From NCBI RefSeq assembly GCF_019801465.1, contig NZ_JAHVJA010000002.1, forward strand, positions 124,001-188,000: a stretch of 64,000 nt of DNA, read 5' to 3'. Below are positions 41,807 to 49,475 of this stretch, piece after piece; within the stretch, counting starts at the first letter, position 1; each line of letters starts with the position of its first letter. Both the position numbers and the translations under genes were made by a program. Source of the stretch: Leisingera daeponensis (GTDB taxonomy: Bacteria; Pseudomonadota; Alphaproteobacteria; Rhodobacterales; Rhodobacteraceae). The notes beneath the pieces are model-generated. The model did no database searches and was not told the origin of the DNA. It saw only the letters and a list, made by a program, of their open reading frames with translations.

Positions 41807-41867
41807 GCCCCTTCCTGCCCGCGATTGCCCGCTTTCGCAAGGCAGCGGAATGCTCTATGGCACAGGC

Positions 41868-42881
41868 ATGAGCAAAACACCCGCATCCCCCAAGGGCAAA
41901 CCAGGCCCGAAATCCCAGCCCCGCAAGGCTGCCGCCAAACCAGAGGCTGGCGCCTCGCCTGAGGGCGACCGCATCGCCAAGGTCCTGTCGCGCGCGGGTG
42001 TTGCCTCGCGCCGTGAGGCTGAGCGCATGATCGCCGAGGGCCGCGTGTCGGTGAACGGCAAGAAGATCGACAGCCCGGCGCTGAACGTGACCGCCACGGA
42101 CCGGATCAGCGTCGACGGCCAGCCGCTGCCGGAGGCCGAGGCGCCGCGGATGTGGCTGTATTACAAGCCCACCGGTCTGGTGACATCGAACAGCGACGAA
42201 AAGGGCCGCAAGACCATCTTCGACGAGCTGCCGGAGGACATGCCGCGGGTGATGACGGTGGGACGGCTCGACCTCAACTCCGAGGGTCTTTTGCTGCTGA
42301 CCAATGACGGCGGCATAAAGCGCAAGCTGGAGCTGCCTTCGACCGGCTGGCTGCGCCGCTACCGGGTGCGCATCAACGGCCGCCCGAAGGACGAGGATTT
42401 TGCCCCGCTGCGCAAGGGCCTGGTGATCGAGGGCGAGAAGTTCCAGCCGATGACCGTGTCGCTGGACCGCCAGCAGGGTGCCAACGCCTGGCTGACCGTC
42501 GGCCTGCGCGAAGGCAAGAACCGAGAGATCCGCCGCGCGATGGAGGATATCGGCTTCACCGTGAACCGCCTGCTGCGGGTGTCCTACGGGCCGTTCCAGC
42601 TGGGCGACCTGAAACCGGGCGAGGTCGAGGAACTGCGTCCGCGTGTGGTGCGCGACCAGTTGGGGCTGGAGCCGGAAGAGGAAACACCGGCGGCCAGGCC
42701 CACCCGCTCCCGCGGCCGCAAGCCTGCTGGCAGGCCGATGGGCAAGCCGGCCGGAAAACCGTCAGGGAAGGCACCGGGAAGACCCGGCAAACCCGCCGGA
42801 AAACCTGCCGATCCGCGCGGCGGACGCCCCGCCCAGCGCGGCGGCGGCAAAGGCCCGGGCGGCAAGAATCCCCGCCGCTGA
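41868..42881 (+). CDS. RluB-type pseudouridine synthase with basic C-terminal tail
   Basis: A 337-residue protein. After a basic N-terminal tail, an S4 RNA-binding domain (about residues 38-95, RIAKVLSRAGVASRREAERM) is followed by the RsuA/RluB catalytic domain with TVGRLDLNSEGLLLLTNDGG, holding the catalytic aspartate in GRLDLNSEG. It should modify 23S rRNA. From about residue 275 the chain is a low-complexity Gly/Pro/Lys/Arg tail (repeats such as GKPAGKP) likely to bind RNA. The ATG at 41868 was chosen; another at 41850 is possible. Divergent from tadA. Confidence 0.9.
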   Translation: MSKTPASPKGKPGPKSQPRKAAAKPEAGASPEGDRIAKVLSRAGVASRREAERMIAEGRVSVNGKKIDSPALNVTATDRISVDGQPLPEAEAPRMWLYYKPTGLVTSNSDEKGRKTIFDELPEDMPRVMTVGRLDLNSEGLLLLTNDGGIKRKLELPSTGWLRRYRVRINGRPKDEDFAPLRKGLVIEGEKFQPMTVSLDRQQGANAWLTVGLREGKNREIRRAMEDIGFTVNRLLRVSYGPFQLGDLKPGEVEELRPRVVRDQLGLEPEEETPAARPTRSRGRKPAGRPMGKPAGKPSGKAPGRPGKPAGKPADPRGGRPAQRGGGKGPGGKNPRR

Positions 42882-42914
42882 GCCGAATCCTGCAGACTTC
42901 CCCCTAGCAACGCA

Positions 42915-42957
42915 GCCAGCTATCCCCTAGATTTCCAATCAGTTAATCTTTGCTGGC
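42915..42957 (+). promoter_or_regulatory. Nested stem-loop in the leader of the TelA cluster
   Basis: GCCAGC (42915-42920) pairs with GCTGGC (42952-42957), and inside it AGATT (42929-42933) pairs with AATCT (42945-42949). It lies just before a possible 24-codon frame and the XpaC-type gene. CCCCTAG also occurs twice nearby. It may be a structured leader or simply the promoter region. Confidence 0.35.
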
Positions 42958-42975
42958 GGTTTTGGGGGACCTAGC

Positions 42976-43050
42976 GTGCAGAAACTTGCCTTTGCCGCCC
43001 TATTGATCCTGATGCTGGGCCTCAGCACCGGCTGGATTGCGGGAGGCTGA
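42976..43050 (+). CDS. Possible 24-residue membrane peptide upstream of the XpaC-type gene
   Basis: A GTG-started frame with GGGGGA seven bases upstream encodes VQKLAFAALLILMLGLSTGW then IAGG, a single hydrophobic span. It ends three bases before the ATG of the XpaC-type gene, whose GGGAGG ribosome-binding site lies inside the last codons, so translation of the two would be coupled. It could be a leader peptide or small membrane protein; coding status is not proven. Confidence 0.4.
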   Translation: MQKLAFAALLILMLGLSTGWIAGG

Positions 43051-43053
43051 TTA

Positions 43054-43947
43054 ATGGCGCAGCGGTATGGCGGCAAGTACAGCCCGGACGGCAACGGCGA
43101 GCGGCAGGACACGCCACCGCAGCAGTCTTTCCGGAATGCGCAGGTAGACCCAGTCGGCATCCGCGCCAACCTGATGTTCCTGCCGCCCGCCATTCTGACA
43201 TTGCTGTCACTGAACGACGGCGCCACCGGGCTGGCGCTGGGGCTGATTGCGGCGGGCCTGTGGACCGGCGGCGCCTTTCTGCTGCGCGAGGGGCTGAAGG
43301 CCGAGGCCGCCTATGCGGCCCGCAAGGTGGCGCGCAAACCCGCCCTGCCCCGCAAGATCCTGGCCGCCCTGCTGGCGGGCGGCGGCGCGGCGCTGGCGGC
43401 GTGGAAGGCCGAACCCGGCATTCTGATTGCTGCCATCTATGGCGCCGCGGCAGCAGGGCTGCACATTACCGCCTTCGGCATCGACCCGCTGCGCGACAAG
43501 GGCGTGGAAGGGGTCGACGATTTCCAGCAGTCCCGGGTGGCCCGCGCCGTGGACGAGGCGGAACAGAGCCTTGCCGTCATGAAGGACGCCGCCCTGCGCG
43601 CCCGCGACCGCAGGGTCGAGGCGCGGGTGGAGCAATTCCAGGAGGTCGCGCGCGAGCTGTTCCGCACGGTGGAGGAAGACCCGCGCGACCTGACCGCCGC
43701 CCGCAAGTACCTGACCGTCTATCTGCAAGGCGCCCGCGATGCGACGGTCAAGTTCGCCGATATCTATGCCCGCAGCCAGGATACCCGGGCCCGCGCCGAC
43801 TACCTGGCGCTGCTGGACGATCTGGAACAGAATTTTGCCGCGCGCACCCGCAAGATGCTGGTGGAGGACCGCACGGACCTGACCATTGAAATCGACGTGC
43901 TGCGCGACCGTTTGCAGCGTGAAGGGGTCCATCTGGACCGGAACTGA
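43054..43947 (+). CDS. XpaC-like protein (5-bromo-4-chloroindolyl phosphate hydrolysis family)
   Basis: A 297-residue protein. Residues 30-75 and 100-140 hold about four hydrophobic segments (LMFLPPAILTLLSLN, GLALGLIAAGLWTGGAFLL, ILAALLAGGGAALAAW, GILIAAIYGAAAAGLHITAF). The rest is a long helical cytoplasmic part with VARAVDEAEQSLAVMKDAAL and ARADYLALLDDLEQNFAART. This matches the XpaC family, named for an indirect phenotype in Bacillus and habitually encoded next to telA. The gene is first of the main set, 18 bp ahead of telA. It may be the membrane partner of TelA; the biochemical role is unknown. Confidence 0.85.
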   Translation: MAQRYGGKYSPDGNGERQDTPPQQSFRNAQVDPVGIRANLMFLPPAILTLLSLNDGATGLALGLIAAGLWTGGAFLLREGLKAEAAYAARKVARKPALPRKILAALLAGGGAALAAWKAEPGILIAAIYGAAAAGLHITAFGIDPLRDKGVEGVDDFQQSRVARAVDEAEQSLAVMKDAALRARDRRVEARVEQFQEVARELFRTVEEDPRDLTAARKYLTVYLQGARDATVKFADIYARSQDTRARADYLALLDDLEQNFAARTRKMLVEDRTDLTIEIDVLRDRLQREGVHLDRN

Positions 43948-43965
43948 TTAGCGAGGAAGCCGTTC

Positions 43966-45156
43966 ATGTCTGAAGCGATCCAACAGAAAGCCGCCGAGAC
44001 CCAAGCCCTGGTCACTGAGGTCACTGCCATCGAACTGCCTGAACCGGTGGCCGAAGTGCAGCCGCTGGAGCAGGCCGACGCGCCGACCAGCCAGGCAATC
44101 CGGCAGCGGATGGACCAGATCGACATAGCGGACACCAATTCGATCATCCACTTCGGGTCTGCCGCGCAGGCGGAGCTGCAAACCATCAGCCAGGCGATGC
44201 TCTCCGACGTGCGCAACAAGGATGTCGGGCCTGCGGGCGACAGCTTGCGTAATATCGTGGCCACGATCCGCGGCTTTTCCGTGTCCGAACTCGACACCCG
44301 CCGCAAACCGACCTTCTGGGAACGGCTTCTGGGCAAGGCAACGCCGTTCGTGAAATTCACCGCGCGGTATGAAAGCGTGCAAGATCAGATCGACCGGATC
44401 ACCGACGACCTGCTGGGCCATGAACATACGCTCTTGAAGGACATCAAGTCGCTAGACCTGCTCTACGAAAAGACACTGCAGTTTTACGATGAACTCGCAC
44501 TCTACATCGCGGCGGGCGAGGCCAAACTTGCGGAGCTGGACGGCACCGCCATCCCGGCAAAGGAAGCCGAGGTTCAGGCTGCCCCCGAGGGCGACCAGGT
44601 GATGAAGGCGCAGGAATTGCGCGACCTGCGCGCCGCCCGCGACGATCTGGAGCGCCGGGTGCATGATCTGAAACTGACCCGCCAGGTCACCATGCAGTCG
44701 CTGCCCTCGATCCGGCTTGTGCAGGAGAACGACAAATCGCTGGTGACCAAGATCAACTCGACCCTGGTCAACACCGTGCCCCTGTGGGAGACCCAGCTGG
44801 CGCAGGCGCTGACCATCCAGCGCTCCGCTCAAGCAGCGGCAGCGGTGCGCGACGCCAATGACCTCACCAACGAACTGCTGACCTCGAACGCCGCAAACCT
44901 GCGCCAGTCGAACGAGATGATCCGCCAGGAGATGGAGCGCGGGGTGTTTGACATTGAAGCGGTGAAACAGGCCAATGCGGATCTGATCGGCACCATTCAG
45001 GACAGCCTCAAGATTGCCGATGAGGGCAAGGCCAAACGCGCCGCAGCCGAGGAAGAGCTGCAGAAGATGGAAGCAGAGCTGCGCGACACGCTGGCCGCCG
45101 CCAAGGCGCGGCGCGACGGGGTTGGCGACACCGCCGGCACCGCAGTGCCGGGTTAA
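43966..45156 (+). CDS. TelA-type toxic anion resistance protein
   Basis: A 396-residue soluble, largely helical protein with TelA-family segments: SIIHFGSAAQAELQTISQAM, FWERLLGKATPFVKFTARYE, LLKDIKSLDLLYEKTLQFYD and LPSIRLVQENDKSLVTKINS. TelA proteins are linked to resistance to tellurite, some antibiotics and colicins, and are thought to work at the membrane in a stress complex. There is no signal peptide. The gene follows the XpaC-like gene by 18 bp and precedes the DUF2927 lipoprotein gene by 14 bp, so this is an operon. GAGGAAG upstream supports the start. Confidence 0.9.
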   Translation: MSEAIQQKAAETQALVTEVTAIELPEPVAEVQPLEQADAPTSQAIRQRMDQIDIADTNSIIHFGSAAQAELQTISQAMLSDVRNKDVGPAGDSLRNIVATIRGFSVSELDTRRKPTFWERLLGKATPFVKFTARYESVQDQIDRITDDLLGHEHTLLKDIKSLDLLYEKTLQFYDELALYIAAGEAKLAELDGTAIPAKEAEVQAAPEGDQVMKAQELRDLRAARDDLERRVHDLKLTRQVTMQSLPSIRLVQENDKSLVTKINSTLVNTVPLWETQLAQALTIQRSAQAAAAVRDANDLTNELLTSNAANLRQSNEMIRQEMERGVFDIEAVKQANADLIGTIQDSLKIADEGKAKRAAAEEELQKMEAELRDTLAAAKARRDGVGDTAGTAVPG

Positions 45157-45170
45157 GAAAGGCAGCGGGA

Positions 45171-46103
45171 GTGCAGGCAGTCCGGATACTTTGGAAAAGC
45201 GCGGCGGCCCTTACCGGGCTGGCCGCTCTCACGGCCTGCCTGCCCTTTGACCAGGCGGAATCGCTGGTACCGCAAGCCCGCCCCGCGGCGCCGCAGCCGG
45301 CGGTCTACAAGCCCTCAGCCGACAGCGCCCAGCTGGCCTATTACTACAACGCCCTGCAGCGCGACCTGCTGACCCGCGGGCTGCTGCGCACCGATGGCGG
45401 CGGGCCGGACACGCCCTACGATGCCGAAGATCTGGCCCGCAGCTTTGAAGCGCTGGCGTTCTATGACGAGTACGGCGGCGCAGGCATTGCCGGCGGGCTT
45501 GGCCGCTGGGCCGGCCCGGTCAGGATCGCAGCCGAATTCGGCCCCTCGGTGCAGACGGAGCAGCGGGCGCAGGACCGGGAGACGGTTACCGAATATGCCG
45601 CGCGGCTGGCGCGGATCACCGGCCATTCCATCAGCACTGTCAGCGGACGGGCCAATTTTCACGTGATTTTTGCCGGCCTCGACGACAGCGCCTTCGTGGC
45701 GGAGCGCGTGCGCGAGCTGCTGCCCGCGATAAGCGCCCGAGACCTTTCTCTGCTGGCCGCGCCGCCGCGCAGCTATTACTGCCTGGTGGTGGCGGGCGGG
45801 CCGCAAGGCGATCCGCTGTCTTACACCCGCGGCGTGGCGCTGATCCGCGCCGAACACCCGGCCCTGGTGCGCAGGAGCTGCGTGCATGAGGAAGTGGCTC
45901 AGGGCCTGGGCCTGAGGAACGACAGCCCGCGGGCGCGACCCTCGATCTTCAACGACGACGACGAATTCGCACTGCTCACCAGCTTTGACGAAAAACTGCT
46001 GCAGATGCTGTATGATCCAAGACTGACAATAGGGATGAGCGCCGAGGAGGCCCGCCCCATCATCCGCATTCTCGCCCGCGAGGCGATGGGCCAGGAACTG
46101 TAG
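45171..46103 (+). CDS. DUF2927 lipoprotein, zincin-like
   Basis: A 310-residue protein with a lipoprotein signal (ILWKSAAALTGLAALTAC, lipobox cysteine at residue 23). The DUF2927 domain follows, with RITGHSISTVSGRANFHVIF and the segment SCVHEEVAQGLGLRNDSPRA. HEEVAQ resembles an HExxH metallopeptidase helix in which the second histidine is replaced by glutamine, and LLTSFDEKLLQMLYDPRL follows. The start is GTG at 45171. The protein should be anchored on the periplasmic side. It lies between telA and the SPFH gene in the same operon; whether it is a peptidase is not shown. Confidence 0.82.
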   Translation: MQAVRILWKSAAALTGLAALTACLPFDQAESLVPQARPAAPQPAVYKPSADSAQLAYYYNALQRDLLTRGLLRTDGGGPDTPYDAEDLARSFEALAFYDEYGGAGIAGGLGRWAGPVRIAAEFGPSVQTEQRAQDRETVTEYAARLARITGHSISTVSGRANFHVIFAGLDDSAFVAERVRELLPAISARDLSLLAAPPRSYYCLVVAGGPQGDPLSYTRGVALIRAEHPALVRRSCVHEEVAQGLGLRNDSPRARPSIFNDDDEFALLTSFDEKLLQMLYDPRLTIGMSAEEARPIIRILAREAMGQEL

Positions 46104-46128
46104 GCCGCCAATAGAAGAGGACCGGCAC

Positions 46129-47307
46129 ATGGGTATTTTTGATTTTCTCAAAGGCGAATTCATTGATGTCATTCACTGGGTCGACGACACCCATGACACC
46201 ATGGTCTGGCGGTTCGAGCGCGAGGGCCATGAGATCAAATACGGCGCCAAGCTGACGGTGCGCGAGGGCCAGGCGGCGGTGTTCGTGCACGAGGGCCAAC
46301 TGGCGGATGTGTTCACCCCCGGTCTCTACATGCTGGAGACCAACAACATGCCGGTCATGACCACCCTGCAGCACTGGGATCACGGGTTTCAGTCACCATT
46401 CAAGTCCGAGATCTATTTCGTCGACACCACCCGCTTCAGCGATCTGAAGTGGGGCACCAAGAACCCGATCATCTGCCGCGACCCGGAATTCGGCCCGGTG
46501 CGGCTCCGCGCCTATGGCACCTACACGATCAAAGTGGCGGACCCCGCCCGCTTCCTGACCGAAATCGTCGGCACCGACGGCGCGTTCACCATGGACGAAA
46601 TCTCCTTCCAGATCCGCAACATCATCGTGCAGGAATTCTCCCGCGTCATTGCAGGCTCCGGCATTCCGGTGCTGGACATGGCCGCCAATACCGCTGACTT
46701 GGGCAAACTGGTCGCGGCGGAGATTTCCGGCACACTGGCGGAATACGGCCTGATGATGCCGGAACTTTACATCGAGAACATATCGCTGCCGCCCGCGGTG
46801 GAGGAGGCGATGGACAAGCGCACCCAGATGGGCGTGCTGGGCGATCTGGGCCGCTACACCCAATTCGCCGCCGCCGAGGCGATGACCGCAGCCGCCCGGA
46901 CGCCGAACAGCGGCATGGGCGCCGGCATGGGAATGGGTATGGGGCTCGCGATGGCGCAGCAGATGGGCCAGGCCCTGCAGGGAGGCGCGGCCTCGCAGGC
47001 AGCGGGTCAGCCGTCCGGGCCATGGGGCGCGCGGCCCGAACCCGCTGCACCGCAGCCGGCAGCGCCCGTGGCGCCGCCACCGCCGCCTGTCGAGCATGTC
47101 TGGCACATCGCCGTGGACGGGCAGACCTCCGGCCCGTTCTCCAAGGCGCGGATGGGCCGGATGGCGCAGGACGGCACACTGACCCGCGACACCCATGTCT
47201 GGACACCGGGCCAGGACGGCTGGAAACGTGCGGGCGAGGTCACAGAACTGGCGCAGTTGTTCACCATCCTTCCGCCGCCCCCGCCTCCCCCGCCGCCGGC
47301 CGGGTGA
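46129..47307 (+). CDS. SPFH-domain protein with C-terminal GYF-like domain (YdjI-like)
   Basis: A 392-residue protein. The N-terminal two-thirds is an SPFH/virion-core-type domain: FIDVIHWVDDTHDTMVWRFE, LTVREGQAAVFVHEGQLADV, and GVLGDLGRYTQFAAAEAM at its end. It resembles Bacillus YdjI, which works with YdjG and YdjH to recruit the stress protein PspA. A Gly/Met-rich linker and proline-rich stretch follow, then a GYF_2-type module (WHIAVDGQTSGPFSKARMGR ... VWTPGQDGWKRAGEV). The end is poly-proline, suitable for protein contacts. The gene is followed by a zinc-ribbon membrane protein as in ydjG-ydjI loci. Confidence 0.87.
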   Translation: MGIFDFLKGEFIDVIHWVDDTHDTMVWRFEREGHEIKYGAKLTVREGQAAVFVHEGQLADVFTPGLYMLETNNMPVMTTLQHWDHGFQSPFKSEIYFVDTTRFSDLKWGTKNPIICRDPEFGPVRLRAYGTYTIKVADPARFLTEIVGTDGAFTMDEISFQIRNIIVQEFSRVIAGSGIPVLDMAANTADLGKLVAAEISGTLAEYGLMMPELYIENISLPPAVEEAMDKRTQMGVLGDLGRYTQFAAAEAMTAAARTPNSGMGAGMGMGMGLAMAQQMGQALQGGAASQAAGQPSGPWGARPEPAAPQPAAPVAPPPPPVEHVWHIAVDGQTSGPFSKARMGRMAQDGTLTRDTHVWTPGQDGWKRAGEVTELAQLFTILPPPPPPPPPAG

Positions 47308-47380
47308 CACCGCCCCGGGGCAGCCGGCCGCTGCCCGCACCGCCCCCCAGACCGACACTGCCCGACAGGTTCCCTTTCCC

Positions 47381-48508
47381 GTGACGTCTCCTCCGCCGCC
47401 GCCCGCTGAAGCTGTGCCCTCCGCAGCAGAAGAAACCCACCGCTTCCCCTGCCCCAATTGCGGTGCCGATTACCGGTTTGACCCGGCGGCCGGGGCGCTG
47501 ATCTGCGGTCATTGCGGCCACCGCGAAGAGGTGCGCAGCGGACCCTGGAGAGGCACTGCCCTGCAGGAGCTGGATTTCCGCGCCGCAGCGGCCGAACAGC
47601 TGCCGAAGGCGGAGATCGAGATCACCCGCGTCTCCACCTGCCCCAACTGCGCCGCGCAGGTGGAATTCGACCCGGACACCCACGCCAAGGAATGCCCGTT
47701 CTGCGCCACCCCGGTTGTGACGGGCACCGGCGAAAACCGGCACATCAAACCCAAAGGGGTGCTGCCATTTGCTGTGGAGGAACGCGCCGCACACAAGGCG
47801 ATGACCGACTGGCTGGGAGCTTTGTGGTTCGCGCCGGGCGGGCTCAAACAATATGCCCGCAAGGGGCGGCGGATGCAGGGCATCTACGTGCCCTACTGGA
47901 CCTATGACGCCCAGACCCGCAGCAGCTACACCGGCCAGCGCGGCACCGTCTATTACGTGACCGAAACCTTCCAGCAGGACGGCAAGACCCGGACCCGGCA
48001 AGTGGCCAAAGTGCGCTGGACGCCGGTTTCAGGCCGGGTGCAGCGGTTCTTCGATGACGTGCTGGTGCTGGGGTCGAAAAGCCTGCCGCAACGTTATACC
48101 GAAGCTTTGGAGCCCTGGGATCTGTCGCAGCTGGAGCCCTATCAGCCGCAGTACCTGGCGGGCTTCCGGGCCGAAGCCTACACCGTTGATCTGGAAGAGG
48201 GCTTTGCCGAGGCCGGACAGAAAATGGACCGGGTCATCGAGCGCGACGTGAGGTTCGACATCGGCGGCGACCGCCAGCAGATCGCCCGTATTGACACCAG
48301 AGCCTCAGAGGTGACCTTCAAGCACATCCTGCTGCCGGTGTGGCTGGCCGCCTATAAATACCGCGGCAAGACTTACCGTTTCGTGGTCAACGGCCAGTCC
48401 GGCCGGGTGCAGGGCGAGCGGCCCTACTCAGTCTGGAAGATTGCCTTTGCCCTGCTGCTGGCCCTCGCGGTGGGGGCTGGCATTGCCCTGGCGGCCAGCC
48501 AGCAGTAG
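47381..48508 (+). CDS. Double zinc-ribbon, single-span membrane protein (YdjG-like)
   Basis: A 375-residue protein. Two zinc ribbons lie near the N-terminus: [10 protein letters not shown] with [10 protein letters not shown], and [20 protein letters not shown] with FCATPVV. A long beta-rich region follows ([20 protein letters not shown]) and one membrane helix near the C-terminus ([20 protein letters not shown]). This layout matches YdjG-type partners of SPFH proteins. I used the GTG at 47381; an ATG at 47195 would overlap the SPFH gene by 113 bp and give an arginine-rich unlikely start. It closes the TelA/SPFH operon, 73 bp after the SPFH stop. Confidence 0.82.
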   Translation: MTSPPPPPAEAVPSAAEETHRFPCPNCGADYRFDPAAGALICGHCGHREEVRSGPWRGTALQELDFRAAAAEQLPKAEIEITRVSTCPNCAAQVEFDPDTHAKECPFCATPVVTGTGENRHIKPKGVLPFAVEERAAHKAMTDWLGALWFAPGGLKQYARKGRRMQGIYVPYWTYDAQTRSSYTGQRGTVYYVTETFQQDGKTRTRQVAKVRWTPVSGRVQRFFDDVLVLGSKSLPQRYTEALEPWDLSQLEPYQPQYLAGFRAEAYTVDLEEGFAEAGQKMDRVIERDVRFDIGGDRQQIARIDTRASEVTFKHILLPVWLAAYKYRGKTYRFVVNGQSGRVQGERPYSVWKIAFALLLALAVGAGIALAASQQ

Positions 48509-48600
48509 CAGCGTGCCCCGGGCGACAGCGGCGGTTGCGCCCGGGAAGGACGGCCGGCACGAAAACGGCCGGCCGGTACGGATCAAATACGGGAGCAGAC

Positions 48601-49047
48601 ATGCGCGCACTTATTCAACGGGTCAGCGAGGCCTCTGTCACGGTTGATGGCGAGGTCACCGGCGAAATCGGCCACGGGCTGCTGGTCCTGGTCTGTGCCA
48701 TGGCAGGCGACAGCGAGGCGCAGGCAGACCAGCTGGCCGCCAAGATTTCCAAGCTCCGCATCTTTAAGGACGGCGCCGGCAAGATGAACCGTTCGGTGCT
48801 CGATACCGGCGGCAGCGTGCTGGTGGTCAGCCAGTTCACCCTGGCCGCTGACACCCGGCGCGGCAACCGCCCCGGCTTTTCCGGTGCCGCAGCCCCGGCC
48901 GAGGGCGAGCGGCTTTACGGGTATTTTGCAGACCAGCTGACTGCGCTGGGTTTGAAAATCGCAAAAGGACGGTTTGGCGCCGACATGAAAGTCAGGCTAC
49001 TGAATGACGGGCCCGTGACCATCTGGATGGACACTGAACAAGCCTGA
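48601..49047 (+). CDS. dtd: D-aminoacyl-tRNA deacylase
   Basis: A 148-residue protein of the DTD family. [20 protein letters not shown] starts the chain, [20 protein letters not shown] holds the conserved SQFTL active-site element, and [20 protein letters not shown] includes the GP-cisPro element (NDGPVT). It removes D-amino acids and glycine mischarged on tRNA. GGGAG precedes the ATG at 48601, which also gives the canonical N-terminus. It follows the zinc-ribbon gene by 92 bp; a shared transcript is possible but function is unrelated. Confidence 0.95.
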   Translation: MRALIQRVSEASVTVDGEVTGEIGHGLLVLVCAMAGDSEAQADQLAAKISKLRIFKDGAGKMNRSVLDTGGSVLVVSQFTLAADTRRGNRPGFSGAAAPAEGERLYGYFADQLTALGLKIAKGRFGADMKVRLLNDGPVTIWMDTEQA

Positions 49048-49475
49048 ATTCCCTGGCCCGGACGGCAGGGGAAGCCTGCCGCAAATGGACCGGGTGACGG
49101 TGCCTGGCAGCGGCGGTGCTCAATCCCGATTACGCCGCAAAGGCCGTTTTTGTGCCGGAAAGCACCGATTCTGCCGCTTTGCCGGGCAGCGGCCCGGACC
49201 CGCGCGGCGGATTCATAAAAAAACCGTCATTCCTCCGCATCAATATTTCCTGTCGCATTCCCGCGTTTTTTTGGTTTTACATGGCCTGCAAATCGCAAAA
49301 ACGGCACCTCGTTCAAGAAAGGCGACACCCGCAAATTGAGGCGCACCTGCCTGTGCGGGAGGCTTCCTCCGCGTTACACTAATAACTCTTGCGAGTTAGC
49401 GGTAAATACGCAAATCTTAAATCGCCAATCAAAAAAACAGGTGCCGTCAGCACCGCAACCAATCGGGAGAACTCA
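49048..49475. other. 428-bp non-coding region upstream of the ABC importer
   Basis: It contains a short hairpin after dtd (CGGCAGG/CCTGCCG, 49063-49081, no T tail), an AT-richer middle, a TAACTC-TTGC-GAGTTA dyad at 49383-49398 and a small GGTGC/GCACC stem-loop at 49440-49454 just before the ribosome-binding site CGGGAGA. Frames here are short and unsupported. This is most likely the promoter and leader of the importer operon. Confidence 0.5.
49383..49398. promoter_or_regulatory. Palindrome upstream of the ABC importer operon
   Basis: TAACTC and GAGTTA flank TTGC, a perfect 6-bp dyad 78 bp before the start codon of the binding-protein gene. It could be an operator. No regulator gene is adjacent. 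Confidence 0.4.

Noticed and set aside
47195-47380. Upstream ATG for the zinc-ribbon protein
   Set aside because: It would overlap the SPFH gene by 113 bp and add an arginine/serine-rich stretch unlike the family; the GTG at 47381 is preferred.
49116-49382. 88-codon frame upstream of the ABC importer
   Set aside because: No ribosome-binding site, no recognised domain and atypical composition; the region fits better as promoter and leader.
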